64,000 nt of DNA from positions 183,302,017 through 183,366,016 of the forward strand of contig NC_061513.1 in NCBI RefSeq assembly GCF_022539505.1, in the 5' to 3' direction. Below the pieces are notes generated by a model. The model worked only from the letters and a program-made list of their open reading frames with translations. It did no database searches and had not been told where the DNA came from. The stretch is from Lolium rigidum (Eukaryota; Streptophyta; Magnoliopsida; Poales; Poaceae). Below are positions 1 to 9,918 of the stretch, piece after piece; positions within the stretch are counted from its first letter, which is position 1, and each line of letters starts with the position of its first letter. The position numbers and the translations under genes are program-made.

Positions 1-83
1 TGTTGATGTGATGCAAAAAAAAAAAGGATCCAGCTTCACCGGTTACTTGGATGGAGTATGAAGCACTTTGTGATCATCTACAG
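1..83. other. Unassigned flank left of element A
   Basis: Short stretch with an A-run, lying outside the A 5' LTR. I recognise no gene or element in it. The five bases next to the LTR (TACAG) do not match those beyond the A 3' LTR (GCGTG), so it may not be the original insertion flank. Confidence 0.4.
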
Positions 84-625
84 TGACTTGGGCATTACCC
101 TTCGGGTAACCGACATTGCCCTACCCTATACGATCTAACTGGAGGCCCATGAAGGTATTCGATGGAAAGATGGGCCACTTGGATGTCGAAGCGGAAGATT
201 CCTTGGCGGGCAAGACAAGGAAGGAGCCGAACAAGGGAAGTTTAGAGCTAGAACTATTGTAAACCTAGTCGTACTCGGTGAGACCTCTTGAGACCTGGCC
301 ACCTATATAAAGGCCAGGAGAGGGGCTGCCGAGGGACACGAATAATCTTAGCAATCTTAGCCACCAAAAGTCTAGAGCTAGGTCATCATAGCGCTTAGCC
401 TCTCGACGAAAACACAGCTGAACTCTTCGGCACCCCATTGTAACCCAATATCTTCATGATCAAGATCAGACAGGCAGGACGTAAGGGTTTTACCTCATCG
501 AGGGCCCCGAACCTGGGTAAATCGCTCTCCCCGCTTGTCTGTGAACCGATGTCTCGTGTCAGCTTGCAGGATTCCATCAACCCTAAGCCCCAATCGGAGG
601 GCATTGCCGAGGAGTACCCTGGACA
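84..625 (+). repeat. Element A 5' LTR
   Basis: 542 bp copy starting TGACTTGGGC and ending CCTGGACA. It matches 17040-17578 along its length, with about a dozen substitutions and one small indel near 387. A TATA box lies at 304-310. Confidence 0.9.
304..310 (+). promoter_or_regulatory. TATA box of element A 5' LTR
   Basis: TATATAA inside CCTATATAAAGGCC. The same motif recurs at 17260-17266 in the 3' LTR. It is placed about 320 bp before the LTR end, suitable for starting the genomic transcript. Confidence 0.7.
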
Positions 626-627
626 AT

Positions 628-647
628 TGGCGCCATCCGTGGGAACC
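628..647 (+). other. Element A primer binding site
   Basis: TGGCGCCATCCGTGGGAACC starts two bases after the 5' LTR, the usual place for tRNA-primed minus-strand synthesis. It begins with the TGG complementary to a tRNA CCA end. I do not assign the tRNA. Confidence 0.7.
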
Positions 648-683
648 CTGTCGGCACAAGATCGATCATCGGCAGATCCAATC

Positions 684-2744
684 ATGTCATCGACAGCTTC
701 ATCGACACCATCATCGCCAATTCTGGGAAGCCCGATTCGATTCGGCTCCTACGAATTCACCCCGCACAGCGACTCGTCTCGCTCGACCTTTTCTGATCTA
801 CAAGGAAACATGGAGATGACCTTCGGCAGCGTCCACTACAACGTCAACTCGGAAGGAGTCCTTCGACTGCTGGAACCGCTCGCCTCCAGGTCGATAGGTC
901 CAAGCACGTCGTCATCAATCGACCTTTCGGCTGGCCTGCAGAACTCAACGAACTCACCCGCGCCATCAACTCCTCGTTCGACGTCTCCCATGTCGGTTGG
1001 ATCTGACAATTCCACATCTTCGGAGATGACCTCGTACTACTGCTTGAACTGCGATACCAGGCACGGGTTAGGATCAAGCGACACGCCGTTCATCTGCAAT
1101 GCCCAGTACTCCTCGGGGGAGGACAGTGTCGACAGCATCGTCCAAGGCACCACCCGAAGAACGGCACATCACCAGGTTTACGTCGCCAACAACATGGGAA
1201 ACGCAAGGAACAGGGGAGACGAAGATCACACCCCCCGCTCCAGCAGACGAGCAAGTTTTGCAAACAGTGCCAGTAACAATAACAGCGATTACACCATCGC
1301 AAAAGAGGAGTGGGCAGCAGCCAGGGCAGCCGTGCTTAACAACACACCGCTCCCCGCAGGAACCTCGGTTGGAACCCTCAACGCTTATCGCTCTATATTG
1401 GAGAAAAACCGGGAGCGCCTGTCGAAAGAACAAGCCACCCTCGAGAGACGCCTATCCGCTGCAGACCAATCTAGTGAACGACGGAGAGGCTCGCGAGGGA
1501 GCGCCTCTCGAAGCACTCAAGGGGCAGGCAAGCACCGATCAAGGTTATCCAGACTCTCGGAGGATGACGCCAGAGAAATAACGTCGAATCTGACCAAGTC
1601 CTTTATGACCATGGACACCGCGGGCATGCCACGACCAAAAACCGTCGCGGGAGCGACCGCCAACCTTGCTGCATACCTCATCAATCAGCGCCCTGAAGGT
1701 TCCATGGCTCAAGCCCATCGAGGTGCCCTGGAAAGTCTCGCAATATTGGGAGACAATCTGGTCCCGCGGAAGGAAAAGACCACGTTACAGGCTAGTGGCT
1801 CAAAGCATCATGCGAGAGACGCTCGAGATGAAATCACCCAGAGCAGAATCGACAAAGCAAGGCGACGACGCGCCGCTAGGGAGGAATATGACAGTGATTC
1901 TTTGGATGAAAGCCAGGAGAACGACGGCGAGCTAAGGGGAGCCGACTGTTTAAGCTACAAAATCCGCGAGGCAATGCCACCTAGAAAGTTCAAACCTACC
2001 CCTTCTGATGCCGCCAAATACGATGGACAGCAGGAGCCGAGGTCCTGGATAGACGACTATTTGCAGACTGTGATTCTGCACAAAGGAAATCAGATAGCAG
2101 CGATGCAATGCTTGCAGCTTTACCTGAAGGATTCAGCACGCGCTTGGTTAAGAGGCATGCCGAAGGGTTCCATCAAGTCATGGGACGATCTAGTAGACGC
2201 TTTTGTCGCCAATTTCCAAGCAACGTACAAAAGACCCGTCGGGATTGAGGAATTACGGCATTGTCAGCAGAAGCAGAAGGAATCAATGCGCGCATACATC
2301 GGGAGATTCACCAAGCTCTTAAACACCGCCGAAGATGTTTCCGTCGACAGAGCAATCGACGCCTTCAGCGATGGCATCCGACGAGAGAGCTACATAGAGG
2401 AACTCGGGCGCAAAAAACCAAAAACCATAACCAAGTTAATGGAGATCGCCAACAGCTGGGCTGATGGCGAGGACAACGTACGGAAGCCGCGACAGCACAG
2501 TGACGACGAAGACGACGACCAGCCGAAGCACGACTCGGGTGGACGAAGGGATCGCCATAGGAAGAGGAAAAACCGCAGTTACGACGACAGTAACCTAGTA
2601 GCCGCAGGATACTCTGATCGACAGTATGATCGGTACGACGACAAGCGAGACGATCGGCAGGACAGCAATCGGAACAACTCTGGAAACCGTGGTAACTACA
2701 AACCACGACCACAGAGGACTCCCAAGTTACCCTACGCCGAATAG
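684..2744 (+). CDS. Element A gag protein
   Basis: Structural polyprotein that would form the virus-like particle. The frame is open from 456 inside the LTR, but 684 is the first good ATG after the primer binding site, giving 686 residues. The first 430 residues are Ser/Thr-rich and low complexity. A retrotransposon gag domain follows at about residues 430-590 (motifs WIDDYLQTV, ARAWLRGMP, SWDDLVDAF, ESMRAYIGRF), then a charged Arg/Asp-rich tail of RNA-binding character. It stops at a TAG at 2742-2744. The frame continues without another stop into the protease ORF at 2841, and the 32 codons between include a degenerate Cys/His cluster (CYLRSY ... HLLRDC). The TAG is therefore either a read-through site or a single nonsense change. 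Confidence 0.85.
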   Translation: MSSTASSTPSSPILGSPIRFGSYEFTPHSDSSRSTFSDLQGNMEMTFGSVHYNVNSEGVLRLLEPLASRSIGPSTSSSIDLSAGLQNSTNSPAPSTPRSTSPMSVGSDNSTSSEMTSYYCLNCDTRHGLGSSDTPFICNAQYSSGEDSVDSIVQGTTRRTAHHQVYVANNMGNARNRGDEDHTPRSSRRASFANSASNNNSDYTIAKEEWAAARAAVLNNTPLPAGTSVGTLNAYRSILEKNRERLSKEQATLERRLSAADQSSERRRGSRGSASRSTQGAGKHRSRLSRLSEDDAREITSNLTKSFMTMDTAGMPRPKTVAGATANLAAYLINQRPEGSMAQAHRGALESLAILGDNLVPRKEKTTLQASGSKHHARDARDEITQSRIDKARRRRAAREEYDSDSLDESQENDGELRGADCLSYKIREAMPPRKFKPTPSDAAKYDGQQEPRSWIDDYLQTVILHKGNQIAAMQCLQLYLKDSARAWLRGMPKGSIKSWDDLVDAFVANFQATYKRPVGIEELRHCQQKQKESMRAYIGRFTKLLNTAEDVSVDRAIDAFSDGIRRESYIEELGRKKPKTITKLMEIANSWADGEDNVRKPRQHSDDEDDDQPKHDSGGRRDRHRKRKNRSYDDSNLVAAGYSDRQYDRYDDKRDDRQDSNRNNSGNRGNYKPRPQRTPKLPYAE

Positions 2745-2840
2745 ATAAACGCTCCCTGCTACCTGCGCTCGTACACCGACTCCAAGGATAACAAAGTAAA
2801 GTCAAGCCACCTGCTCAGAGATTGTAGACAGTTCATTGTA

Positions 2841-3881
2841 ATGCAGGAACTCATGCAGCAGCAGCCGCATCAACCACCACCACCACCACCGCAGCACCAA
2901 GTCCAGCAGGCGCAACCTCATCAACCCAACGAGGCGTTTCCACCACCACGTGGGCAGATGAGCATGATCCATAGAACGGGTGTCTCCAGAAGAGAAATGA
3001 AGAAGCTCACCCGAGAAATCAATCTGCGCGAAAGTATCATGGCAAACATCCCCGAGTATGTCGAGTGGTCGTCTCGGAACATTACGTTCAGCCGAGCAGA
3101 TCACCCGATGACCATACCAAAACCAGGACACGCTGCCCTAGTAGTCGAGGCACAAATCGGGGGCTTCAAGATGAGCAAAGTTTTCATGGATGGTGGAAGC
3201 GGGCTAAACCTGATATTCGGTGACACACTCAAAAGTATGGGGATCACCATGAAAATGCTAGAGGATTCTGACACCTGTTTCCATGGAATTGTCCCTACTT
3301 CGCCGGCGTACTCTCTTGGCAAAGTTTACCTGAACGTCGTCTTCGGCAAACCCGACAACTTCAGGAAGGAGAAGATCGAGTTCGAAGTCGTGAACTGGGA
3401 ATCACAGTACCACACTATACTCGGAAGACTAGCTTATGCCAAGTTCATGGTTGTACCGCACTATGCATACCTCAAGCTGAAAATGCCTGGGAGCAACGGG
3501 ATAAACATCACAGTCTATGGAAGTTTTTCACGCTCAGACAATTGTGACCGCGATTTTCAGAGGATTGCTGCAAAGTTTGGGCTGAAGCAGGAAATTACTG
3601 ACCTTCCTTCCAAGTCATCGTCACGCGATTATAAGGAAGAGGAACGCGTCATAGGAGCGAAGAAGATGCCAGCCGACCTTGCTCTAGAAGCTTTGGCAGC
3701 ACAAACTTCTGCAGATAAAGCTTCGGCAGCAAAAGCTTCGGCAGCTGATGGCACAGAAGACATAGGAGACAGCAAGACACTGGCAACCATTGTCCAGGCC
3801 CCTGGTGAAATCAACAACACTTCGGTAACCACTAACGTGGTGAACAGGCCAGAAGATGAGAAGAACCCCTTCCTTGCTTAA
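2841..3881 (+). CDS. Element A aspartic protease region
   Basis: 346 codons in the same frame as gag. A Gln/Pro/His-rich linker (residues 1-35) precedes a retropepsin-like domain. The motif MSKVFMDGGSGLNLIF (residues about 111-126) holds the catalytic Asp in a D-G-G-S context typical of Tat-type elements, and HTILGRLAYAKFM is the second conserved strand. The C-terminal 60 residues are Ala/Lys-rich repeats (SADKASAAKASAADG). The ORF ends at 3881 without a reverse transcriptase, so A must borrow pol functions. Whether this region is made as a Gag-Pro fusion depends on passing the TAG at 2742. The start at 2841 is only the first ATG after that stop. Confidence 0.75.
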   Translation: MQELMQQQPHQPPPPPPQHQVQQAQPHQPNEAFPPPRGQMSMIHRTGVSRREMKKLTREINLRESIMANIPEYVEWSSRNITFSRADHPMTIPKPGHAALVVEAQIGGFKMSKVFMDGGSGLNLIFGDTLKSMGITMKMLEDSDTCFHGIVPTSPAYSLGKVYLNVVFGKPDNFRKEKIEFEVVNWESQYHTILGRLAYAKFMVVPHYAYLKLKMPGSNGINITVYGSFSRSDNCDRDFQRIAAKFGLKQEITDLPSKSSSRDYKEEERVIGAKKMPADLALEALAAQTSADKASAAKASAADGTEDIGDSKTLATIVQAPGEINNTSVTTNVVNRPEDEKNPFLA

Positions 3882-4576
3882 GCAATTTACTAGCGTTTAG
3901 TTTTTCCCTTTACCTTCAACAGGGCCTTCCTTTTTTGCCCTTTAGTCCCGTGCTTACTTTATTCATAAGAATTTCAGTTTTAATCCCTTGATAAGCATTG
4001 CAGTAATTCGGAGCATCTAAACCGCACCATCGTAAACCTTGCCTACGCCCCTTGGCGAGCAACGGTGTAACGTAGTATGCGGCAAAAGATCGTGCTCCAA
4101 AAAAGCCTCTACGAGTGCTAAAGGATGCAAAATAAACAAGGATACTAACCCTTCCCTCTGCTATAGATGCCTCTACAAGTGCCGTAAATAGCAAGAGTTC
4201 GGAAATACATATAAACACAACCCACATTCGATATTTTACTTATGGAAATATCAAAGAACAACGGGCTCATTGGCAGAAGTTATCACACCCGATATATTCG
4301 GGAGCCGCTGTCAAAACACACATCGGTTGAAAGCAAAGTTGTACATACAACGGGTTTAGCAAGACCTGCAACATGAGCTGATCACTCAAATAACTTGCTG
4401 ACCAACGAATACACATACGGGCAATTAAGATTTGCTCCTTCAAAATTTAACAACGGCATTGACACGGTAAAAATACATATACATGTATCTACCGACCAAA
4501 AGGTCTCGATTACGCAATCCAAACACTTGGATGAAGTAGCCAAAATACCTATTTACAAAACAAACTTAACCCTGAA
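3882..4576. other. Element A non-coding stretch between protease and antisense gene
   Basis: About 700 bp with no supported gene. It is A/T-rich and lies where the sense protease ORF and the antisense gene converge, so it probably holds both 3' untranslated ends. A minus-strand ORF at 3916-4227 shows no recognisable domain and was not accepted. Confidence 0.5.
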
Positions 4577-5355
4577 TTACCCTTGCAGAGTGTCTTTTTC
4601 TTCAGGTACCTTTGAGTCCCTTTCTAGCCTATCGACAATTACATTGGACGGCAGTACAACCTTCGGATACAGAAACTCCAAATCACCTATTGCATTGGCA
4701 ATGGATAGCATGTCTGCCGAAGGATACCGTGCAAGGACAAGGGCAAGCGTAAACCTAGCTCCCGCAAACACTTGGGCACGTACCAGGTTCTTGACCTTCT
4801 TGGCATTGCTGAATTCGACATTAAAGTCAACGGCGTGGGAGGAACTGCGTTCAACGGAAACATTGTCTTCCATATTACTCTTAGTCCCTTGTAACACTTA
4901 TCGAAGAAGTGGTGGACTTGCTGGACCCGATCTTGGAACCGAGCAACAGCGAAGCTTTCGAGTGCTCCCTCCGAGAAAATTTCGTCACCCGATGACAAGT
5001 GGGTTAATGCGTTCACGCGTTCGTGAATCCGCTTGTTCTCTTCGACACGGTTCAGAGCTATGACTGGCAAAGGAATCAATAGAGGATCAGACAATGCGTT
5101 GTTGACAAAAGAGAAATTAGTGCAAGGACCAGGGAACTTACAGTTCAAACTTTCGGTGGCTTTTTGCAGTTCAGTAAGAGCGTACCGCTCTACTTCCGCC
5201 GCAATATCGCCCTTCTTCTTGATAATAGCAGCCAAGGCATAGGTGCTGCGCAGATCCTTTTCCAACTACGCGATCCTATCCTTCAGACGTTGGATTCGAT
5301 CATCTTCAGAAAGAGCACCCGAAGAATCGTCAACAAATGCGGGCACTGAGAACAC
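4577..5355 (-). pseudogene. Element A antisense gene, 3' part
   Basis: Reads on the minus strand, downstream of the main antisense gene. Exon 5355-5142 follows an acceptor (CTTGTAG) and ends at donor GTAAGTTCCC. A second exon begins at 5063 after TTTGCCAG and runs to a stop at 4577. The intron phase is consistent. Motifs VQQVHHFFDKCYKGLRVIW and VRAQVFAGARFTLALVLARY match the C-terminal part of plant proteins of the 'putative gypsy type transposon' class. The final exon of the antisense gene in element D has a comparable block, so this is probably the last part of the same gene. It is broken by an in-frame TAG at 5266-5268 and a frameshift between about 4830 and 4890. Function is unknown. Confidence 0.6.
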
Positions 5356-6715
5356 CTACAAGGAAAAGCGTCAAAAGCATGACGGATCGCTTCGCATCAG
5401 CATCAGAAGGTACTCCCATCGGGAGAAGTGCAAGTGAAAATATCATAACAAGGATGTACTAGCAACATTGCTAGCACGGAGTTTATTACAAACATAAGTT
5501 TGCGACAGAACATTGTTTCACATCAGCTCAAAGAAAAGTTTGTTACAAAAGTCAAAGGGCTTAGGTCTGAGTCGATAAACTGGGGCCAGCCGATGTCTTC
5601 CTTGATGAAACCAGCTCAAGGAGCTGACGTGCACACTTAAGGGCTGACGTTTTGAAGACGCTTAAATCAATGAACCGCCCATCTTGCTCTTTCGGCAGCT
5701 CCTTAGACATCTCTTCAATATCGGCCTTGAAGCCATGACCCATCATAAGTTGGAAGGCTAGGAGGGCACCATAGGTACGCGAAGTGCGTTTGAATACCTC
5801 GATAACCTCCTTGGTGTCAACTGCGAAGGCGTCGATCAACTGCCCCAGAGTCTTGTCTTGACTGATCTTGGGGAAGATCATCGAGTGCATCCGCGCCATG
5901 GCACCTTTCCCCTTTTCAAGAAGCTCCCGTGTAAGCTGGTGGGAGGCGAGAGTCATCGACACACCGTTTGCCGGAGAGTTGTTTGGAATTTTTTCCAAAG
6001 CATTGGCAGGGATGTCGGCGGCCTCTGCAAGAAAATGAAACAGAATGAATTACTGACAAAGAATCGAAATCATAAGTGCAATAATCGACAGAGAAGCGTA
6101 AAAGAGATTACCAAGCAAAGCCAACGAAGACTGGCGAAGGAGTTCATCTTTTTCAGTCTCTCGAGCCTCGGCGGCTAGCCTAGACGCTTCCTCCTCTTTC
6201 AGTTTCTCCTTCAGCTTGCCCAGTTCCTCCTTCAGGGAGTCGACCTCTTGGCGAGCTGCGGTGGCTATTTTGACTGCGCCGTCCAACTTTGAGGAAGAAG
6301 ATTTAACTTCCTTCTGCAGCCGAACCTTGTCTGCCTCCAGGGAAGTAAATTGGGAGGCGAAGGCCTCCAAAGAAGATATAACGCCCGGCAGGTCCTTAAG
6401 GAAAAAGGAAAAGTAGATGTTTGACAAAGAATCATTAAACAAGGCACGCTCCAGGAAATTCGCGTTGTAATTGAAAAAGACTTACGGGTTTTTCTGAAGG
6501 AGGGATCGTGGCGGCAGCAGTTGAAGGAACATCCTTCCCCCTAGAGAGGGAAGAAGCAGTCGATACCTGGGCCACGGGGGCTGCCTTAGGAGCCGAAGCT
6601 TCAGAAGCCGCGACGTCCAGCGGAGCAGCGCCAGATTTGGCTTTCTTAGACGGAGGTTCAATGAAACCTTTGTCACTACGAAAGGAAATGGCTGACAAGA
6701 ATTATGAAAGGAATG

Positions 6716-8314
6716 TGATACGTCTCCAACGTATCGATAATTTCTTGTGTTCCATGCCACATTATTGATGTTATCTACATGTTTTATGCACACTTTATGT
6801 CATATTCGTGCATTTTCTGGAACTAACCTATTAACAAGATGCCGAAGTGCCGATTGCTTGTTTTCTGCTGTTTTTGGTTTCAGAAATCCTAGTAAAGAAA
6901 TATTCTCGGAATTGGACGAAATAAAAGCCCGGAGGCCTATTTTCTCACGAAGCTTCCGAAGTCCGAAGATGAGACGAAGAGGGGCCATAGGGTGGCCAAA
7001 CCCTAGGGCGGCGCGGCCCCACCCCTGGCCGCGCCGGCCTGTGGTTTGGGCCCCCCGTGCCGCCTCTCGACTTGCCCTTCCGCCTACTTAAAGCCTCCGT
7101 GACGAAACCCCCGCACCGAGAGCCACGATACGGAAAACATTACCGAGACGCCGTCGCCGCCGATCCCATCTCGGGGATCCCGGAGATCGCCTCCGGCACC
7201 CTGCCGGAGAGGGGAATCATCTCCCGGAGGACTCTACACCGCCATGGTCGCCTCCGGAGTGATGAGTGAGTAGTCTACCCCTGGACTATGGGTCCATAGC
7301 AGTAGCTAGATGGTTGTCTTCTCCCCATTGTGCTATCCTTGTCGGATCTTGTGAGCTGCCTATCATGATCAAGATCATCTATCTGTAATTCTATATGTTG
7401 CGTTTGTTGGGATCCGATGAATAGAGAATACTTGTTATGTTGATTATCAAAGTTATGCTTATGTGTTGTTTATGATCTTGCATGCTCTCCGTTTCTAGTA
7501 GAGGCTCGGCCAAGTTTTTACTTTTAACTCCAAGAGGGAGTACTTATGCTCGATAGTGGGTTCATGCCCGCATTGACACTGGGACGAGTGACGGAAAGTT
7601 CTAAGGTTGTGTTGTGCTTGTTGCCACTAGGGATAAAACATTGGCGCTATGTCCGAGGATGTAGTTGTTGATTACATTACGCACCATACTTAATGCAATT
7701 GTCCGTTGTTTAGCAACTTAATACCGGAGGGGTTCGGACGATAACCCGAAGGTGGACTTTTTAGGCATAGATGCGGTTGGATGGCGGTCTATGTACTTTG
7801 TCGTAATGCCCAATTAAATCTCACTATACTTATCATGTCATGTATGTGCATTGTTATGCCCTCTCTATTTGTCAATTGCCCAACCGTAATTTGTTCACCC
7901 AACATGCTTGTTCGTCTTATGGGAGAGACACCTCTAGTGAACTGTGGACCCCGGTCCAATTCTCTTTACTCGAAATACAATCTACTTGCAATACTTGTTT
8001 TTACTGTTTTCTCTGCAAACAATCATCTTCCACACAATACGGTTAATCCTTTGTTACGGCAAGCCGGTGAGATTGACAACCTCACTGTTTCGTTGGGGCA
8101 AAGTACTTTGGTTGTGTTGTGCGAGGTTCCACGTTGGCGCCGGAATCTCCGGTGTTGCGCCGCACTACATCCCGCCGCCATCAACCTTCAACGTGCTTCT
8201 TGGCTCCTCCTGGTTCGATAAACCTTGGTTTCTTTCCGAGGGAAAACTTGCTGCTGTGCTCATCATACCTTCCTCTTGGGGTTGCCCAACGAACGTGTGA
8301 AATACACGCCATCA
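6716..8314 (+). repeat. Element B 5' LTR
   Basis: 1599 bp, TGATACGTCTCCAACG ... ACACGCCATCA. It pairs with 11802-13407. Contains a GC-rich block at about 6970-7270 with a TATA-like TACTTAAAG. Confidence 0.93.
7085..7093 (+). promoter_or_regulatory. TATA-like box of element B 5' LTR
   Basis: TACTTAAAG lies just upstream of a GC-rich leader. The same position in element F LTR reads CTATTTAAAG (40401-40410), a better TATA box, which supports the call. Confidence 0.5.
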
Positions 8315-8326
8315 AGCATATTTTTA

Positions 8327-8343
8327 CGGCGCCGTTGCGGGGA
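8327..8343 (+). other. Element B primer binding site, tRNA-Asp type
   Basis: CGGCGCCGTTGCGGGGA lies 12 bases after the 5' LTR. The superfamily consensus TGGCGCCGTTGCCGGGGA is complementary to the 3' end of plant tRNA-Asp. Two differences from consensus are present and may be sequencing error. Confidence 0.75.
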
Positions 8344-8439
8344 GATCAAGACACGCTGCAAGGGGAGTCTCCACTTCTCAACCTCTTTACTTTGTTTTTG
8401 TCTTGCTTTATTTTATTTACTACTTTGTTTGCTGCACTT

Positions 8440-8540
8440 ATATCAAAACACAAAAAAAATTAGTTGCTAGTTTTACTTTATTTGCTATCTTGTTTGCTAT
8501 ATTGAAAACACAAAAAAATTAGTTACTAGCATTTACTTTA
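8440..8540 (+). repeat. Element B leader tandem repeat
   Basis: Two degenerate copies of an A/T-rich unit containing AACACAAAAAAATTAGTT followed by TTTACTTTATTTGCT, between primer binding site and ORF. The same repeat occurs in elements E, G and I at the same place. Confidence 0.7.
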
Positions 8541-8551
8541 CTTATTTCATC

Positions 8552-9196
8552 ATGTTTCCTTTTAATTTTACCACAAAGAACATACCGGTAGGACGTGGGT
8601 CTATAGTTGGGAGAAATAACATAGAAGAATTCTTCAACCATGTTAGTACCATTGAAAATTTTGAAGATAGACACTTGGTAGACCTTGCGCCTACTTATGA
8701 AATTGCTGCTGCGCATTTAGTTCGCTTGTTGGAAACCAAATTTGTTAATCTCAATCCTATAATCCAACATATGTTTTTCACACTTGGTGATATGGAAGAA
8801 GGGGAAAAGAAAGATTTTGTTTTAGAAACCCTTCTTAGAGAATTTGGTGGTCTAGCAAGAGAAGCTAGAAAGGTCTTTGCTAAATTTAATATGCTTGGTT
8901 CTCCTACTAATTTTGCTAGTCTCCTTGAAAAGATGGATATGGATAGAATAAGATACACTAATAATATTGATGATGGTGAGGAGATCAAAGCACCAATACC
9001 ATGCAAGCTCCTAGCTATGAATGATGCACTAGAAAATAATTATGCTTGGCTTGTTCCTGAAAATTTGTTTGATGAGAGTAGCACACCTAAGACTAATGAA
9101 AAGGGAGATGCTAAAACTTATGTATCTAATATAATATGCCTAGTTGAGAAAACTCCACACCTCGCTGAGAATGCACCACCCTTCGATAATACTTGA
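8552..9196 (+). CDS. Element B 214-aa protein of unknown function
   Basis: Single intact ORF starting MFPFNFTTKNIPVG after the leader repeat and ending NAPPFDNT. I do not recognise a domain. It is not a typical gag: no zinc knuckle and no LRG-AKDWL type motif. It looks helical and soluble, with LVRLLETKFVNLNPIIQHM and an acidic stretch MEEGEKKDFVLETLLREFGG. No membrane segment is visible. It occupies the slot that holds gag-protease in elements E and G, and its last residues (APPFDNT) recall the SSLDNT ending of those proteins. This suggests replacement of the middle of an ancestral gag-pro ORF. The frame is intact while neighbours are frameshifted. The product might act as a particle or RNA-binding factor; that is speculation. 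Confidence 0.75.
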   Translation: MFPFNFTTKNIPVGRGSIVGRNNIEEFFNHVSTIENFEDRHLVDLAPTYEIAAAHLVRLLETKFVNLNPIIQHMFFTLGDMEEGEKKDFVLETLLREFGGLAREARKVFAKFNMLGSPTNFASLLEKMDMDRIRYTNNIDDGEEIKAPIPCKLLAMNDALENNYAWLVPENLFDESSTPKTNEKGDAKTYVSNIICLVEKTPHLAENAPPFDNT

Positions 9197-9243
9197 TACA
9201 CACTTTACGCGCCTAGGCTGAAAGGCGTTAAAGAAAAGCGCTT

Positions 9244-9259
9244 ATGGGAGACAACCCAT
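9244..9259 (+). other. Conserved hairpin after the ORF, element B
   Basis: ATGGGAGACAACCCAT: 5-bp stem ATGGG/CCCAT, loop AGACAA. It recurs at 23120-23135 (E, minus), 37504-37519 (F, one loop base changed), 48841-48855 (G, one G missing) and 61610-61625 (I, minus). Confidence 0.65.
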
Positions 9260-9897
9260 GTTTTTACCTACAGTACTTTGTTTTTATTTTGTGTCTTGGA
9301 AGTTGTTTACTACTGTAGCAACCTCTCCTTATCTTAGTTTTGAGTTTTGTTGTGCCAAGTTAAGCCGTTGATAGAAAAGTAAGTACTAGATTTGGATTAC
9401 TGCGCAGTTCCAGATTTCTTTGCTGTCACGAATCTGAGCCCACTGCCCTGCAGGAAGCTCAGAAAATTATGCCAATTTACGTGCAGGATCCTCAGATATG
9501 TACGCAACTTTCATTCAATTTGAGAATTTTCATTTGAGCAAGTCTGGTGCCATTTTAAAATTCGTCAATACGAACTGTTCTGTTTTGACAGATTCTGCCT
9601 TTTATTTCGCATTGCCTCTTTCGCTATGTTGGATGAATTTCTTTGATCCACTAATGTCCAGTAGCATTATGCAATGTCCAGAAGTGTTAAGAATGATTGT
9701 GTCACCTCTGAATATGTCAATTTATATTGTGCACTAACCCTCTAATGAGTTGTTTCGAGTTTGGTGTGGAGGAAGTTTTCAAGGATCAAGAGAGGAGTAT
9801 GATGCAGCATGATCAAGGAGAGTGAAAGCTCTAAGCTTGGGGATGCACCCCGTGGTTCACCCCTGCATATATCAAGAAGACTCAAGCGTCTAAGCTT

Positions 9898-9918
9898 GGG
9901 GATGCCCAAGGCATCCCC
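9898..9918 (+). other. Perfect hairpin with internal purine motif, element B
   Basis: Stem GGGGATGCC / GGCATCCCC (9 bp) with loop CAA, overlapping the second AAGCTTGGGGATGC motif. Same structure at 22462-22482 (E), 38162-38182 (F) and about 52030-52051 (G). Confidence 0.75.

Noticed and set aside
3916..4227. 103-aa minus-strand ORF in element A
   Set aside because: No domain, no splice context linking it to the antisense gene, within a convergent untranslated region.
7781..8300. Long ORFs (118-146 aa) inside the element B 5' LTR, with counterparts at 12873-13436, 25567-25923, 57184-57942 and 62571-63326
   Set aside because: They recur only because the LTR recurs, in shifting frames, and overlap LTR ends and primer sites; no domain seen.
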